Positions 9,443 to 16,049 are shown, numbered from the stretch's first letter. The stretch: DNA of 38,709 bases from Microbacterium sp. ACRRU (GCF_022346945.1 NZ_JAKRNI010000028.1:1-38709); one strand, 5' to 3'. Made by a program: numbers and translations. Notes: generated from the letters alone by a model not told the origin.

Positions 9443-10048
9443 ATGAAGACCCGCGCCGCGGCGACCGCCGCGTTCACTCTCGCGACCCTGCTCACTCTCG
9501 CCGGATGCTCCGGCGGGACCACCTCGGGCGGCAGCATGCCCGGAATGGACCACGGCAGCAGCAGCAGTGCTAGCCCCGCGCAGTCCGCGGACGCCAACGA
9601 GGCGGACGTCATGTTCGCCAGCATGATGATCGAGCACCACACTCAAGCGATCGAGATGTCCGACACGCTCCTGTCGAAAGACGGCATCGACGAGCGCGTC
9701 ACCGCCCTGGCGGAGCAGATCAAGGCCGCTCAAGAACCTGAAATTGCGACCATGGAAGGGTGGCTCGAGGACTGGGGAGCCACCTCCTCCGACATGGGCG
9801 GCATGGACCACAGCGGCGGCGGCATGATGAGCGAGGACGACATGCAGGCCCTCGAGCAGGCCACCGGCACGGACGCCGCCCGACTGTTCCTTCAGCAGAT
9901 GATCGAACACCACCGCGGCGCGATCGAGATGGCCCAGGAAGAGGCCAGCAACGGCCAGAACAGCGACGCCGTCGACCTGGCGAACCAGATCGTCGAGTCG
10001 CAGACGTCCGAAATCGCGACCATGGAGGAGCTTCTGGCAACTCTCTGA
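9443..10048 (+). CDS. DUF305 lipoprotein
   Basis: A 201-residue lipoprotein. The signal peptide ends in the lipobox LAGC (near residue 22), followed by a Ser/Gly/Met-rich linker (GGSMPGMDHGSSSS). The body carries two DUF305 repeats, each with a MIEHH motif (MMIEHHTQAIEM and QMIEHHRGAIEM), separated by a Met/His-rich stretch (MGGMDHSGGGMM). DUF305 folds as a ferritin-like helical bundle and is often linked to copper. The Met/His linkers look suited to extracytoplasmic Cu binding. The ATG at 9443 is preferred over one at 9428 because GGAGA sits eight bases before it and the signal peptide then starts cleanly with MKTR. Confidence 0.88.
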   Translation: MKTRAAATAAFTLATLLTLAGCSGGTTSGGSMPGMDHGSSSSASPAQSADANEADVMFASMMIEHHTQAIEMSDTLLSKDGIDERVTALAEQIKAAQEPEIATMEGWLEDWGATSSDMGGMDHSGGGMMSEDDMQALEQATGTDAARLFLQQMIEHHRGAIEMAQEEASNGQNSDAVDLANQIVESQTSEIATMEELLATL

Positions 10049-10056
10049 TCACCCGG

Positions 10057-10085
10057 GTGGGGCGCGGAAAACCACCGCGCCCCAC
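10057..10085 (+). terminator. Probable terminator after the DUF305 gene
   Basis: A perfect 11-bp stem GTGGGGCGCGG / CCGCGCCCCAC with a 7-base loop begins eight bases after the DUF305 stop codon. There is no U-tract, which is common for actinobacterial terminators. It may attenuate rather than abolish readthrough into the next lipoprotein gene. Confidence 0.65.
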
Positions 10086-10112
10086 CACCCGATCAGACGA
10101 AACGCACCCCCA

Positions 10113-10985
10113 ATGCAGCACCACCACACCAACCTCACCGCGCCGGGCTCCCGCACCCGCGCCTTGTCCTTGGTCACCCTCGTCCCCATGGTCGCGCTCG
10201 CTCTCGCAGGCTGCGCCGGTTCACCGTCCCTCACCGGTGACGACCACCCTGAGCAGCCGCTCACACACGTGCACGGCATCGTTGATGACCCCGCCACCGA
10301 TGGGTTCCTTATCGGAACCCACGAGGGCATCTTCACCGTCACCCGTGACGGTGAGCTGGGCGCCCGCCTGGCGAAGACGGACTTCGACGCGATGGGCCTG
10401 ACCGTCCTTGACGACACACTCGTGGCATCTGGCCACCCCGGTCGGACCACCCCGCCCGAGCTGGGAGCCCCCAACCTGGGCATCATCCGAAGCTCCGACA
10501 ACGGGCAGAGCTGGCAACCCACCGCATTCACAGGCGAGAAAGACTTTCACGCCCTCGCCGCGGACCCCCGCGGAACGCTCTACGGCGTCGCCACCGACGC
10601 CAATGAAATGCTCACCAGCACAGACGGCGGTGTCTCCTGGCAGCCCACCGGGGCACCCGTCTACGCCATGTCGCTCGCCGTTGACGCAGCAGGGCGAGTG
10701 ATGGCCTCCACCGCGGATGGTCTGCTGGTCAGCACCGACCGGGCTGCCACATTTCAGGCGTGGCCGGATGCTCCCCTTCTTGCCGGGCTCAGCGCCTCCC
10801 CGGACCACAACCGCGTGGTCGGTATCGGCACCCAGGGACGGATCTGGGCCACAACCGCGGGAGCGCAGAACTGGTTCGAAGTCGGAACGATCCACGGCAC
10901 CGCCCAAGCCGTCACCATCACCAACAACGGCGACATCCTCGTCGTCGATGACAGCGGCCTGAGCCTCATCCCCTACCAGCAGTAA
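10113..10985 (+). CDS. Beta-propeller lipoprotein (F510_1955-type glycosylhydrolase-like)
   Basis: A 290-residue lipoprotein: Arg-containing N-terminus, hydrophobic segment and lipobox LAGC near residue 34. The rest contains repeated propeller blades with BNR-like patterns (SSDNGQSW, STDGGVSW, STDRAATF) and the opening THVHGI. It resembles the F510_1955-type proteins commonly seen next to DUF305 and copper genes in Actinobacteria. The glycosylhydrolase label in such annotations is not backed by a catalytic motif I can see; a surface binding role is equally likely. The ATG at 10113 lacks a clear ribosome site. Confidence 0.75.
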   Translation: MQHHHTNLTAPGSRTRALSLVTLVPMVALALAGCAGSPSLTGDDHPEQPLTHVHGIVDDPATDGFLIGTHEGIFTVTRDGELGARLAKTDFDAMGLTVLDDTLVASGHPGRTTPPELGAPNLGIIRSSDNGQSWQPTAFTGEKDFHALAADPRGTLYGVATDANEMLTSTDGGVSWQPTGAPVYAMSLAVDAAGRVMASTADGLLVSTDRAATFQAWPDAPLLAGLSASPDHNRVVGIGTQGRIWATTAGAQNWFEVGTIHGTAQAVTITNNGDILVVDDSGLSLIPYQQ

Positions 10986-11023
10986 CGCGCATCGCGGCGG
11001 GCACCGCCCTCCGCCACCCGCGA

Positions 11024-11053
11024 AGGGCCCGCACGAATACCCGTGCGGGCCCT
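11024..11053. terminator. Bidirectional terminator between the copper genes and lspA
   Basis: A perfect 12-bp stem AGGGCCCGCACG / CGTGCGGGCCCT with a 6-base loop sits 38 bases after the plus-strand lipoprotein stop and 13 bases beyond the minus-strand lspA stop. Its position between convergent genes fits a shared terminator. Confidence 0.85.
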
Positions 11054-11066
11054 CCTCGTTCCCAGA

Positions 11067-11594
11067 TCAGCCGCGGTGCTGGGAACCGTCACCGGTGCTC
11101 CCGCTGATGGGAGCGTGGTCTCGACGGAGCAGATACAAGGCTGCCCACCCGAGCAGGCCGAGCGTTGTGAAGATGTCAGCCACGTTGAAGATGGCGAACC
11201 AGTCGACAGCGATGAAGTCGACCACCTCTCCGCTGAGCGGTCCGGTTTCAGCGCGTGTGGTGCGGTCCCACAGGTTGCCGATCGCGCCGCCGAGGGCGGC
11301 AGCCAGCAGCGCAGTAGCGCCCATGCTCTGCCTCCGCAGCACTCGGATGACGATCCACGTGAGCAGCGCGGCGACAAGGACCATAACGCCGACGACAAGC
11401 GGCGCTCCCACATCGCCGCCGAGACCGAATGCGACCCCAGGGTTGAACACGAGGCGCAGGGATACGCCCAGCCCAAGGTCGATATCACGGCCTCCGTCGA
11501 GGTAGGACAGGGCCCACGCTTTGGTGAGTTGGTCGACCGTGAAGGCGGCAACTACGGCAGCAGCGGCAGCGAGGAGGCGTGTGAACCTGCTCAC
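11067..11594 (-). CDS. lspA: Lipoprotein signal peptidase II (accessory LspA)
   Basis: A 175-residue, four-helix membrane aspartyl protease that removes signal peptides from diacylglyceryl-modified prolipoproteins. The family motifs are present: DQLTK near residue 21, FNPGVAFG near 51, GGAIGNLWDR near 103, and the two catalytic aspartates in VVDFI and FNVAD. It is probably an accessory copy, because it is coupled by ATGA overlap to cadD, and lspA genes are known partners of Cd/Pb resistance (compare PbrC in pbr operons). Two lipoprotein genes lie just across the terminator, so they are possible substrates. Confidence 0.93.
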   Translation of the reverse strand: MSRFTRLLAAAAAVVAAFTVDQLTKAWALSYLDGGRDIDLGLGVSLRLVFNPGVAFGLGGDVGAPLVVGVMVLVAALLTWIVIRVLRRQSMGATALLAAALGGAIGNLWDRTTRAETGPLSGEVVDFIAVDWFAIFNVADIFTTLGLLGWAALYLLRRDHAPISGSTGDGSQHRG

Positions 11595-12202
11595 GACAGG
11601 ACTTCGATGAGACGAACGATCACGCCGGACTCGACCAGGATGTACAGACCCAACCCGATGAACACGGCCGGCACGAGCCAGTGCTCGATCTTCTCAAGAG
11701 CCTCTGTGACAGCCTTGCTGGTACCCACGAAGCGGGCGATAAGACACCACACGGCAACGAGTACCAAGAACACGATGATGGTAACGATGGTGTCCGGAAC
11801 CGGGTTGGTGCGGAAGACAGGTGTGTACAGCGAGATGTTGTCGGCACCGTTCGCGATGGTAATGCCGGCAACTCCGAGCAGGCCCCCGGCGCTGATGGAG
11901 CTTTCGTCGTCGTCGTCATCGTCGCCGCGATGTCGGAGCGTACGAATCAGCCCGTACACACCGATCGCAAGTGGGACCAGGCCCAGCAGCCCGACCCATT
12001 CATCCGGAACGATGGTGAGGCCTGCGGCGGCGAGGCTGCTGATTGCGACCAGAGCGATGAAGCCGAGGTACTGTCCGGCCACGACCTTCCATCCCGGGAG
12101 GGCTCCGCGTGCGGACGCGAGAAACAGAACGGTGAGGACGACGATGTCGTCGATGTTCGTCGCCGCGAACAGGCCGATGGCGGCCACGATGGTTCCGATC
12201 AT
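11591..12202 (-). CDS. cadD: CadD-family cadmium resistance transporter
   Basis: A 203-residue membrane protein of the CadD family (LysE-like fold, about five or six helices). Recognisable segments are GLFAATNIDDIVVLTVLF at the N-terminus, an acidic cytoplasmic loop (GDDDDDDESS near residue 103) and the internal repeat-like GITIANGADNISLYTPVF. The acidic loop may bind Cd(II). The ATG at 12202 overlaps the stop of the regulator gene (ATGA); a longer start at 12229 would overlap it by 31 bases. Its stop overlaps lspA, so regulator, transporter and peptidase form one coupled operon. Confidence 0.92.
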   Translation of the reverse strand: MIGTIVAAIGLFAATNIDDIVVLTVLFLASARGALPGWKVVAGQYLGFIALVAISSLAAAGLTIVPDEWVGLLGLVPLAIGVYGLIRTLRHRGDDDDDDESSISAGGLLGVAGITIANGADNISLYTPVFRTNPVPDTIVTIIVFLVLVAVWCLIARFVGTSKAVTEALEKIEHWLVPAVFIGLGLYILVESGVIVRLIEVLS

Positions 12203-12531
12203 CGGGCGTCGCTCCCGTACGTCTTGCACAGATCGACCTTGAAACCCGTCGCGGCGAGGAGTCGCTCGGCCGCTTCGAGAACATCGATCACCTCGGGAGT
12301 GGAGACAGAGTAAAAGTTCTGTCGGCCCTCACTGCGGGCAACAACGAGTCCGCATTCGCGGAGGCATCCAACGTGCTCTGACACGGTTGACTGCGCCAAG
12401 CCGAGTTCGTCGGTGAGGTCCCTCACCCGCGCTTCACCAACGGACAGCCGACGCAGGATCGTCAGGCGACTGTGATCGGCAAGAGAGTGGAACAGAGATA
12501 CAGCAGCTGCGAGCTCTTGTGTCATCGGCAT
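12199..12531 (-). CDS. ArsR/SmtB-family Cd/Pb sensor (CmtR/CadC-like)
   Basis: A 110-residue winged-helix repressor. The recognition helix region QSTVSEHVGCLRECGLV carries C56 and C60 (CxxxC) and a third cysteine, C102 (KVDLCKTYG). That reproduces the ligand set and nearly the numbering of Mycobacterium CmtR (C57, C61, C102). It should release its operator on binding Cd(II) or Pb(II). It is the first gene of a coupled operon with cadD and lspA and is a diverged relative of the CmtR-like protein at 2744-3088. Both ATG codons at its start (MPM) are plausible. Confidence 0.9.
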   Translation of the reverse strand: MPMTQELAAAVSLFHSLADHSRLTILRRLSVGEARVRDLTDELGLAQSTVSEHVGCLRECGLVVARSEGRQNFYSVSTPEVIDVLEAAERLLAATGFKVDLCKTYGSDAR

Positions 12532-12537
12532 GTGACG

Positions 12538-12558
12538 ATCATATCGGTAACTGCCGAT
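12538..12558 (-). promoter_or_regulatory. Promoter and operator of the cadD operon
   Basis: ATCGGTAACTGCCGAT (12543-12558) is an inverted repeat with perfect 5-bp outer arms. On the minus strand it is followed directly by a -10-like TATGAT (12543-12538). The transcription start would fall about seven bases on, at 12531, which is the A of the regulator's ATG, so the message may be leaderless. No convincing -35 is visible. Repressor on the dyad would cover the spacer and -10. Confidence 0.55.
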
Positions 12559-12566
12559 TAATAAGT

Positions 12567-12592
12567 GGTGCGAAACCGATGGGTTTCGTACC
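12567..12592. repeat. Recurrent 26-bp palindrome, copy 1
   Basis: Core CGAAACCGATGGGTTTCG; the arms match at 10 of 11 positions around a 4-base centre. It is the most symmetric of four related palindromes in the window (others at 15504, 20818 and 22461). It lies 60 bases downstream of the minus-strand gene at 12652 and 36 bases upstream of the cadD operon regulator, so it could be a terminator hairpin or a protein site. Confidence 0.6.
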
Positions 12593-12651
12593 GCCTTCCA
12601 GCCCGGTGGGTCTTCACGTCGTGGCGGAGGCTGCCGCGCCGGCGGCGGACG

Positions 12652-12969
12652 TTAGCGGCTTACTCCGCCTGACAAGGCCATCGCCGAGGGTGTGGGTGCT
12701 TGCCTGCTCGGACGGTTCCACCAGCGGTTTATGCGAGATGTGCATTGCTTGTGGTGGGTTGGTTGGTGTGTAGTCCAAAGGGCAGTTTTCGCGGCGTCGA
12801 GAGGGGTGAAGTGTCCGATGGGGCGGGAGTCGCTGTCGAAGGCGGTCCACTCGTCGCTGGGGCTTCGGGTGATGTATCCGAACAGTTGGTGGGCACAGGC
12901 GCCCATCACGAAGTCATTCTCGATGTGTTTCCACGTCGTGGGTGCGTTGGATCCTCTTGCGCCGAACAT
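12652..12969 (-). CDS. Small hypothetical protein, Trp-rich core
   Basis: 105 residues from an ATG with a good AAAGGAG ribosome site. The central part (TTWKHIENDF, FGYITRSP, DEWTAFDSDSRPIGHF, DAAKTALW) has regularly spaced aromatic and Trp residues. It reads like a compact sheet-helix domain, while the C-terminal 30 residues are basic and low in complexity. I do not recognise the family. An in-frame ATG at 13098 would add 43 Arg-rich residues without a ribosome site and is rejected. It stands alone, with decayed DNA upstream. Confidence 0.6.
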   Translation of the reverse strand: MFGARGSNAPTTWKHIENDFVMGACAHQLFGYITRSPSDEWTAFDSDSRPIGHFTPLDAAKTALWTTHQPTHHKQCTSRINRWWNRPSRQAPTPSAMALSGGVSR

Positions 12970-13095
12970 AAGCCGCTCCTTTGCGTGCCGGACGGCGAGA
13001 TCGTGGCATCCCGCAGGGGAAGCGGAACGGGGATTGCGCCGCATCTCTCTGACCACTAGGTGCAGGCGCGGGTGCGCATCAGGCCCCGAGCTCAA

Positions 13096-13211
13096 CATCC
13101 CAGCCTGATCAGCGAGCTAACGCAGGTAGCCGGACAGATGCTGCGGCTCGGCGCTGGCGCAGATCAATCGAATCGAGTGGCCGGCTGCATCCACAGCGTT
13201 GTGCGGGAGTG
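13096..13211 (-). pseudogene. Degraded 3' fragment of a DUF7882-like gene
   Basis: This stretch is clearly similar in DNA sequence to the 3' half of the intact DUF7882-like gene at about 13752-13872. Shared blocks include CAGCCTG, TCAGCGAGCT, AGGTAGC and GCGGCTCGGCGCTGGC. On the minus strand it still reads ICASAEPQHLSGYLR, against YASAEPQRLSGGYLR in the intact gene. It contains indels and has lost the N-terminal half. It looks like the residue of a local duplication about 660 bp away. Confidence 0.75.
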
Positions 13212-13216
13212 AGCGC

Positions 13217-13594
13217 CTACTCGGTGGCAGCCGTCTCCGGTTCTGCCTTCGGCTCCATATCGGGCTCGAAGTGGCCCAGCGACTTCTCTTGCAAGAACGC
13301 GCACAGCTCGGCCGCAACCTGAAGCTCGTGAGTGAGGGCGTTGAGTTCGAAGCTGGTCAGATCCAGAGCCTCGGTGGAAGGTTCAATCAGTACGTGCCAC
13401 GCGAGGTCTTCATCGTTTTCGCGCGGTTCGATCCAGACGGTGTTGGGGGCGTTCTCCAGGGGCATGACGACAAGCCCGGTGTCCTGGCCCCCGTGGCCTT
13501 CTTGGATTGCAACGCGGACATCCTCGCCGGCGCCGCGGGCGGCGATGAATTCTGCCACCCAATGCTCGAGGGTGTTCTTGCTGTGGAATGGCAT
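13217..13594 (-). CDS. Hypothetical protein of the MPFxSK small family, copy 1
   Basis: A 125-residue soluble protein starting MPFHSKNTLEHWVAEF. A sheet-like middle (DTGLVVMPLENAPNTVWIEP, AWHVLIEPSTE) is followed by a C-terminal helix (ELQVAAELCAFLQEKS). It is a clear paralogue of the protein at 14872-15228: the openings MPFxSKxTLxxWxxEF, the TGLVVMPL/SGLVIFPL strand and the AAxLCAFLQxKS helix all match. A decayed third copy lies at 15326-15482. I do not recognise a described family; no signal peptide or membrane segment is seen. It lies just downstream of a DUF7882-like gene, from which a terminator separates it. Confidence 0.7.
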   Translation of the reverse strand: MPFHSKNTLEHWVAEFIAARGAGEDVRVAIQEGHGGQDTGLVVMPLENAPNTVWIEPRENDEDLAWHVLIEPSTEALDLTSFELNALTHELQVAAELCAFLQEKSLGHFEPDMEPKAEPETAATE

Positions 13595-13625
13595 GGCGAG
13601 TCCTTGAGGTCGGCGAGGGAAGGAA

Positions 13626-13654
13626 AACGGCCCACCCCAGAGGGGCGGGCCGTT
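13626..13654 (-). terminator. Intrinsic terminator after the DUF7882-like gene
   Basis: AACGGCCC pairs perfectly with GGGCCGTT, with an inner CCCC/GGGG stem and a 3-base loop. On the minus strand the stem runs into a T-tract (TTTTCC). It lies 18 bases beyond the stop of the gene at 13672-14013. Confidence 0.85.
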
Positions 13655-13671
13655 ATGAGTATGCGGTGTCG

Positions 13672-14013
13672 TTACGCCGCGGCGGCGAGCTGCACGCGGT
13701 GAGCAACTTCCTGCTGCTGCCAGGTGGCGGCATTCAGCATCAGCCCGGACGACATCGCAGCCTGGTCAGCGAGCTGGCGGAGGTAGCCGCCGGACAGGCG
13801 TTGCGGCTCGGCGCTGGCATACTCAAAGCGCATGGAGATTGCAGGCTGCACCCACAGCGTCGTCCGCGTGTGCGCGGCCTCTGTGTCCGTCCACGTGATG
13901 GTGAAGGACTCGTTGCGGCGGAGTTTGGTGGACAGAACGACCTGCAGGTACTGCAGCAGGCGATCGTCGATCTCGATGGCCTGGGGGTCCGAGCTGTAGA
14001 AGAGCTTTCCCAT
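13672..14013 (-). CDS. DUF7882-like small protein, copy 1
   Basis: 113 residues starting MGKLFYSSDPQAIEIDDRLL, with the family core LQVVLSTKLRRNESFTITW, TTLWVQPAISMRFEY and LRQLADQAAMSSGL. I associate this with the DUF7882 family common in Microbacteriaceae, whose members are sometimes labelled ATP-dependent DNA ligase. No KxDG nucleotidyltransferase motif is present, so that label is not supported. The fold looks like mixed sheet and helix and is cytoplasmic. The ATG at 14013 has AAGGAG before it. It is probably cotranscribed with the 55-residue membrane protein 34 bases upstream. Confidence 0.78.
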   Translation of the reverse strand: MGKLFYSSDPQAIEIDDRLLQYLQVVLSTKLRRNESFTITWTDTEAAHTRTTLWVQPAISMRFEYASAEPQRLSGGYLRQLADQAAMSSGLMLNAATWQQQEVAHRVQLAAAA

Positions 14014-14047
14014 GATGACTCCTTGCGGTGAGGGGTGCGGGGGTGAA

Positions 14048-14215
14048 TCAGAAAAAGAGGGGGGCGACGACGCCCACGGCGGTCGCAGAAACCACAACGG
14101 CCGCAGCGGTCACGCCGATGTACCACCGTTGGGCCGCGACAGCGGTGCGAGAGGGAACGAACGTCTGCCGACGCAGACGTGAAGGTTGTCCCCAAGCGAA
14201 CGCGTTGCTAGTCAT
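14048..14215 (-). CDS. Small single-pass membrane protein (55 residues)
   Basis: The ATG at 14215 follows GGAAGGAAGG with good spacing. The N-terminal half is polar and basic (QPSRLRRQTF), and the C-terminal half is one membrane helix (WYIGVTAAAVVVSATAVGVVA). It should sit in the cytoplasmic membrane with its N-terminus inside. It is the first gene of a probable two-gene unit with the DUF7882-like gene, divergent from the MarR regulator. Family not recognised. Confidence 0.65.
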   Translation of the reverse strand: MTSNAFAWGQPSRLRRQTFVPSRTAVAAQRWYIGVTAAAVVVSATAVGVVAPLFF

Positions 14216-14287
14216 GGCGGCCTTCCTTCCATTAGGTCTTGGGCTGTCAACCCCGGTGATGATCAACGTAGCAGATTGTAAACACAG

Positions 14288-14372
14288 TTAGGTAATCCAG
14301 TTGAGTGTCACTGCTGCTGACGACTACCAGGCGTAATCATCACCGGCGGAAGGTTAGATGGTTAGGTATAGT
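14288..14372. promoter_or_regulatory. Divergent control region between the 55-residue gene and marR
   Basis: The heptamer TTAGGTA occurs twice (14288-14294 and 14362-14368), 74 bases apart, and a -10-like TATAGT (14367-14372) overlaps the second copy. This local A+T-rich stretch lies between divergent genes, one encoding a MarR regulator, so the repeats could be its binding sites. No clear -35 element is seen. Confidence 0.35.
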
Positions 14373-14406
14373 GCTTCGAGACATACGCAACGTAGGGAAC
14401 GGGTCC

Positions 14407-14871
14407 ATGACGGTAGAAACAGGCGACACATCGCCGCTCTCGGCGGCGCTGACGTTCTACTCCCAGGAACGTGATGCCGCGGCGGCGCGTGCTCGAAAGC
14501 AGCTCGGCGTCAACGAGCTCGAGGCCAACGCCATGTCTTACCTCGCAAAGAACCCCGGAGCGCGACCCTCAGAGCTGGCCAGCTATCTGCGTGTCACGTC
14601 TGCCGGCATCACCACGATGGTCGAACGGCTCGTGCGCCGCGAAATTATGCGCCGCGAAGCTGACCAGGTGGACCGCCGCGTCAACCACATCCACCTGGCG
14701 GTCGACATCGAGAAGGAGCCGTGGTCACAACTGGCGCTGTTCGATGCCACGTGCCGCCAGCTCATCGCGCACCTGGACCCCAAGGTCGAGGCCGATTTCG
14801 CCGACTTCCTTCGCCACGCCACGCTGGCCGCGCGTGAAGAGGCTGCACGTGTCGACCGGGCCGTCGCCTAG
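14407..14871 (+). CDS. MarR-family transcriptional regulator
   Basis: 154 residues with a winged helix-turn-helix core: ARPSELASYLRVTSAGITTMVERLVRREIMRREADQVDRR contains the recognition helix and wing with the DxxDRR signature. Flanking helices should form the dimer interface. MarR proteins respond to small ligands or oxidation. The ATG at 14407 gives the usual family length; a longer start at 14305 would add 34 residues that overlap the promoter region. Its stop directly abuts the stop of the convergent gene at 14872, with no base between. The divergent small genes are its likely targets (inference). Confidence 0.85.
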   Translation: MTVETGDTSPLSAALTFYSQERDAAAARARKQLGVNELEANAMSYLAKNPGARPSELASYLRVTSAGITTMVERLVRREIMRREADQVDRRVNHIHLAVDIEKEPWSQLALFDATCRQLIAHLDPKVEADFADFLRHATLAAREEAARVDRAVA

Positions 14872-15228
14872 TTAGCTCTGCGCCTCGGCCGCAAGTTGAG
14901 CCATATGCTCAACGGACTTGCGCTGGAGAAACGCGCACAAGTCTGCGGCGTGGGAGATCTCACGGCACAGATCGTAAACGGAGTCTGGGGATAGCTCCGT
15001 CACCTCAGGCTGTGCCTCGAAAGTGACGCGCCAGTCAGGTACGCCCACAGCAATCGGTGCCAGGTACACGGACGTTGTTGCGTTTGCCAAAGGAAAGATG
15101 ACCAGGCCGCTGTCGACGCCATCGACGGGATCCTGATCGGCAACGAACGCGACAGCGCCTCCGCCAGTCCCGCTTGCGGCAAACTCATCGAGCCACGCGC
15201 TCAGCGTGTCTTTACTGCGAAACGGCAC
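14872..15228 (-). CDS. Hypothetical protein of the MPFxSK small family, copy 2
   Basis: 118 residues starting MPFRSKDTLSAWLDEF. It shares with copy 1 (13217-13594) the N-terminal helix, the SGLVIFPLANATTSVYLAP strand pair, the WRVTFEAQPEVTEL strand and the C-terminal AADLCAFLQRKS helix. The conserved single cysteine in LCAFLQ is notable. Function unknown; no export signal. It ends exactly where the marR gene ends on the other strand, so the two may interfere with each other's transcription. Confidence 0.7.
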   Translation of the reverse strand: MPFRSKDTLSAWLDEFAASGTGGGAVAFVADQDPVDGVDSGLVIFPLANATTSVYLAPIAVGVPDWRVTFEAQPEVTELSPDSVYDLCREISHAADLCAFLQRKSVEHMAQLAAEAQS

Positions 15229-15325
15229 CCTGCTGCCTCTTCAATCTCCCTGGCGGATCGTTCTTCCGCCAGCCGATCGTACGACATCGTGGACGCCGCC
15301 CATCAATGTACAATCGCAACAGCTG

Positions 15326-15482
15326 CTAGCTCGAAGATTCCTCCACGAGCTGACATGCGCGCTGTTGCAGGTAGTCACAGAGGTGCGCCGCCAACAACAA
15401 CTCTTCAGCGAGATCACGAAGGCCGTGACCGTCCAGCTCGGTGAGTACTGGCTGCGCACGCTACCCATAGGCCGCCAGCGCA
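15326..15482 (-). pseudogene. Decayed third copy of the MPFxSK family (C-terminal part)
   Basis: On the minus strand this reads RAQPVLTELDGHGL, then LAEELLLAAHLCDYLQQRA, ending at a TAG (15328-15326). It aligns with the C-terminus of copy 2 (EAQPEVTEL ... AADLCAFLQRKS). Upstream an in-frame TAG interrupts it, and the expected preceding strand (RWRP...) continues only in another frame. The N-terminal half is missing. It is a remnant of a third tandem copy just upstream of copy 2. Confidence 0.65.
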
Positions 15483-15503
15483 GCGGACGCTAACCGTGCC
15501 AGC

Positions 15504-15529
15504 AGTGCAAAACCGATCGGTTTCGCTCC
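15504..15529. repeat. Recurrent 26-bp palindrome, copy 2
   Basis: Core AAACCGATCGGTTT is a perfect 14-bp palindrome inside a longer stretch that aligns with copy 1 (GTGC before, TTTCG after). It lies 47 bases downstream of the minus-strand DUF7882-like gene at 15577. Confidence 0.6.
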
Positions 15530-15576
15530 AATACGGTTGTCGAAGGACATGTAGTCGCGCCTGCCGGGGCTGGCCT

Positions 15577-15909
15577 TCACCGAGCTGCGGCGTGTGCTTG
15601 CTGAGCGGGGGCGGGTTCGGTCCAGTGGTCGAGGTCGATTATGAGGCCGCTGGTGCTGTTTGCTTGGGCGGCGAGTTGCTGGAGGTATGCGCCTACGAGG
15701 GGTGTTGCTTCGGGTGTGGTGTAGGTGAAGCGGAGGGGGATGTTGGGGTTCATCCAGATTGTGATGCGAGGTTCGGGGTTGGCACGTTGGGTCAGGGTGA
15801 GGGTGAAGTTCTCGCCGCGGCGGAGCTTGGTCGCGGCGATGACTTGGATGTAGTGCAGGAGGCGATCGTCGATGATGGCGTCGCTGTTGCTGTAGTAAAG
15901 GTTTCCCAT
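15577..15909 (-). CDS. DUF7882-like small protein, copy 2
   Basis: 110 residues starting MGNLYYSNSDAIIDDRLL, with IQVIAATKLRRGENFTLTL, ITIWMNPNIPLRFTY and a C-terminal helix LQQLAAQANSTSGL. It is closest to copy 1 at 13672-14013, sharing YLxQLAxQA and xxSGLxxxxxxW. The start at 15909 matches the family N-terminus; the ribosome site (AGGG) is weak. The Ala/Gln-rich tail has no clear function. The gene is separated by 140 bases from the sigma-factor operon upstream. Confidence 0.78.
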   Translation of the reverse strand: MGNLYYSNSDAIIDDRLLHYIQVIAATKLRRGENFTLTLTQRANPEPRITIWMNPNIPLRFTYTTPEATPLVGAYLQQLAAQANSTSGLIIDLDHWTEPAPAQQAHAAAR

Positions 15910-16049
15910 GGGCCCTATCAGTCGGATGGTGGGCGCGCGCAGGGAGTGACGGGCCTGTCGCACGAGACGGCGGTGCCGCTCACATATGAAGAGCACGACA
16001 GGGCCTGCTCCGTCACAAAAATGTTCGGACCCCGGGCGGAGGGTGTTCC

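Noticed and set aside
12538..12592. Treating the ATCGG...CCGAT dyad and the adjacent 26-bp palindrome as one operator
   Set aside because: Their symmetry centres and sequences differ, and the palindrome recurs at three other places with no metal genes nearby.
13672..14013. DUF7882-like proteins as ATP-dependent DNA ligases
   Set aside because: The proteins are about 100 residues and contain no KxDG lysine motif or other nucleotidyltransferase motif; the label sometimes applied to such proteins is not supported.
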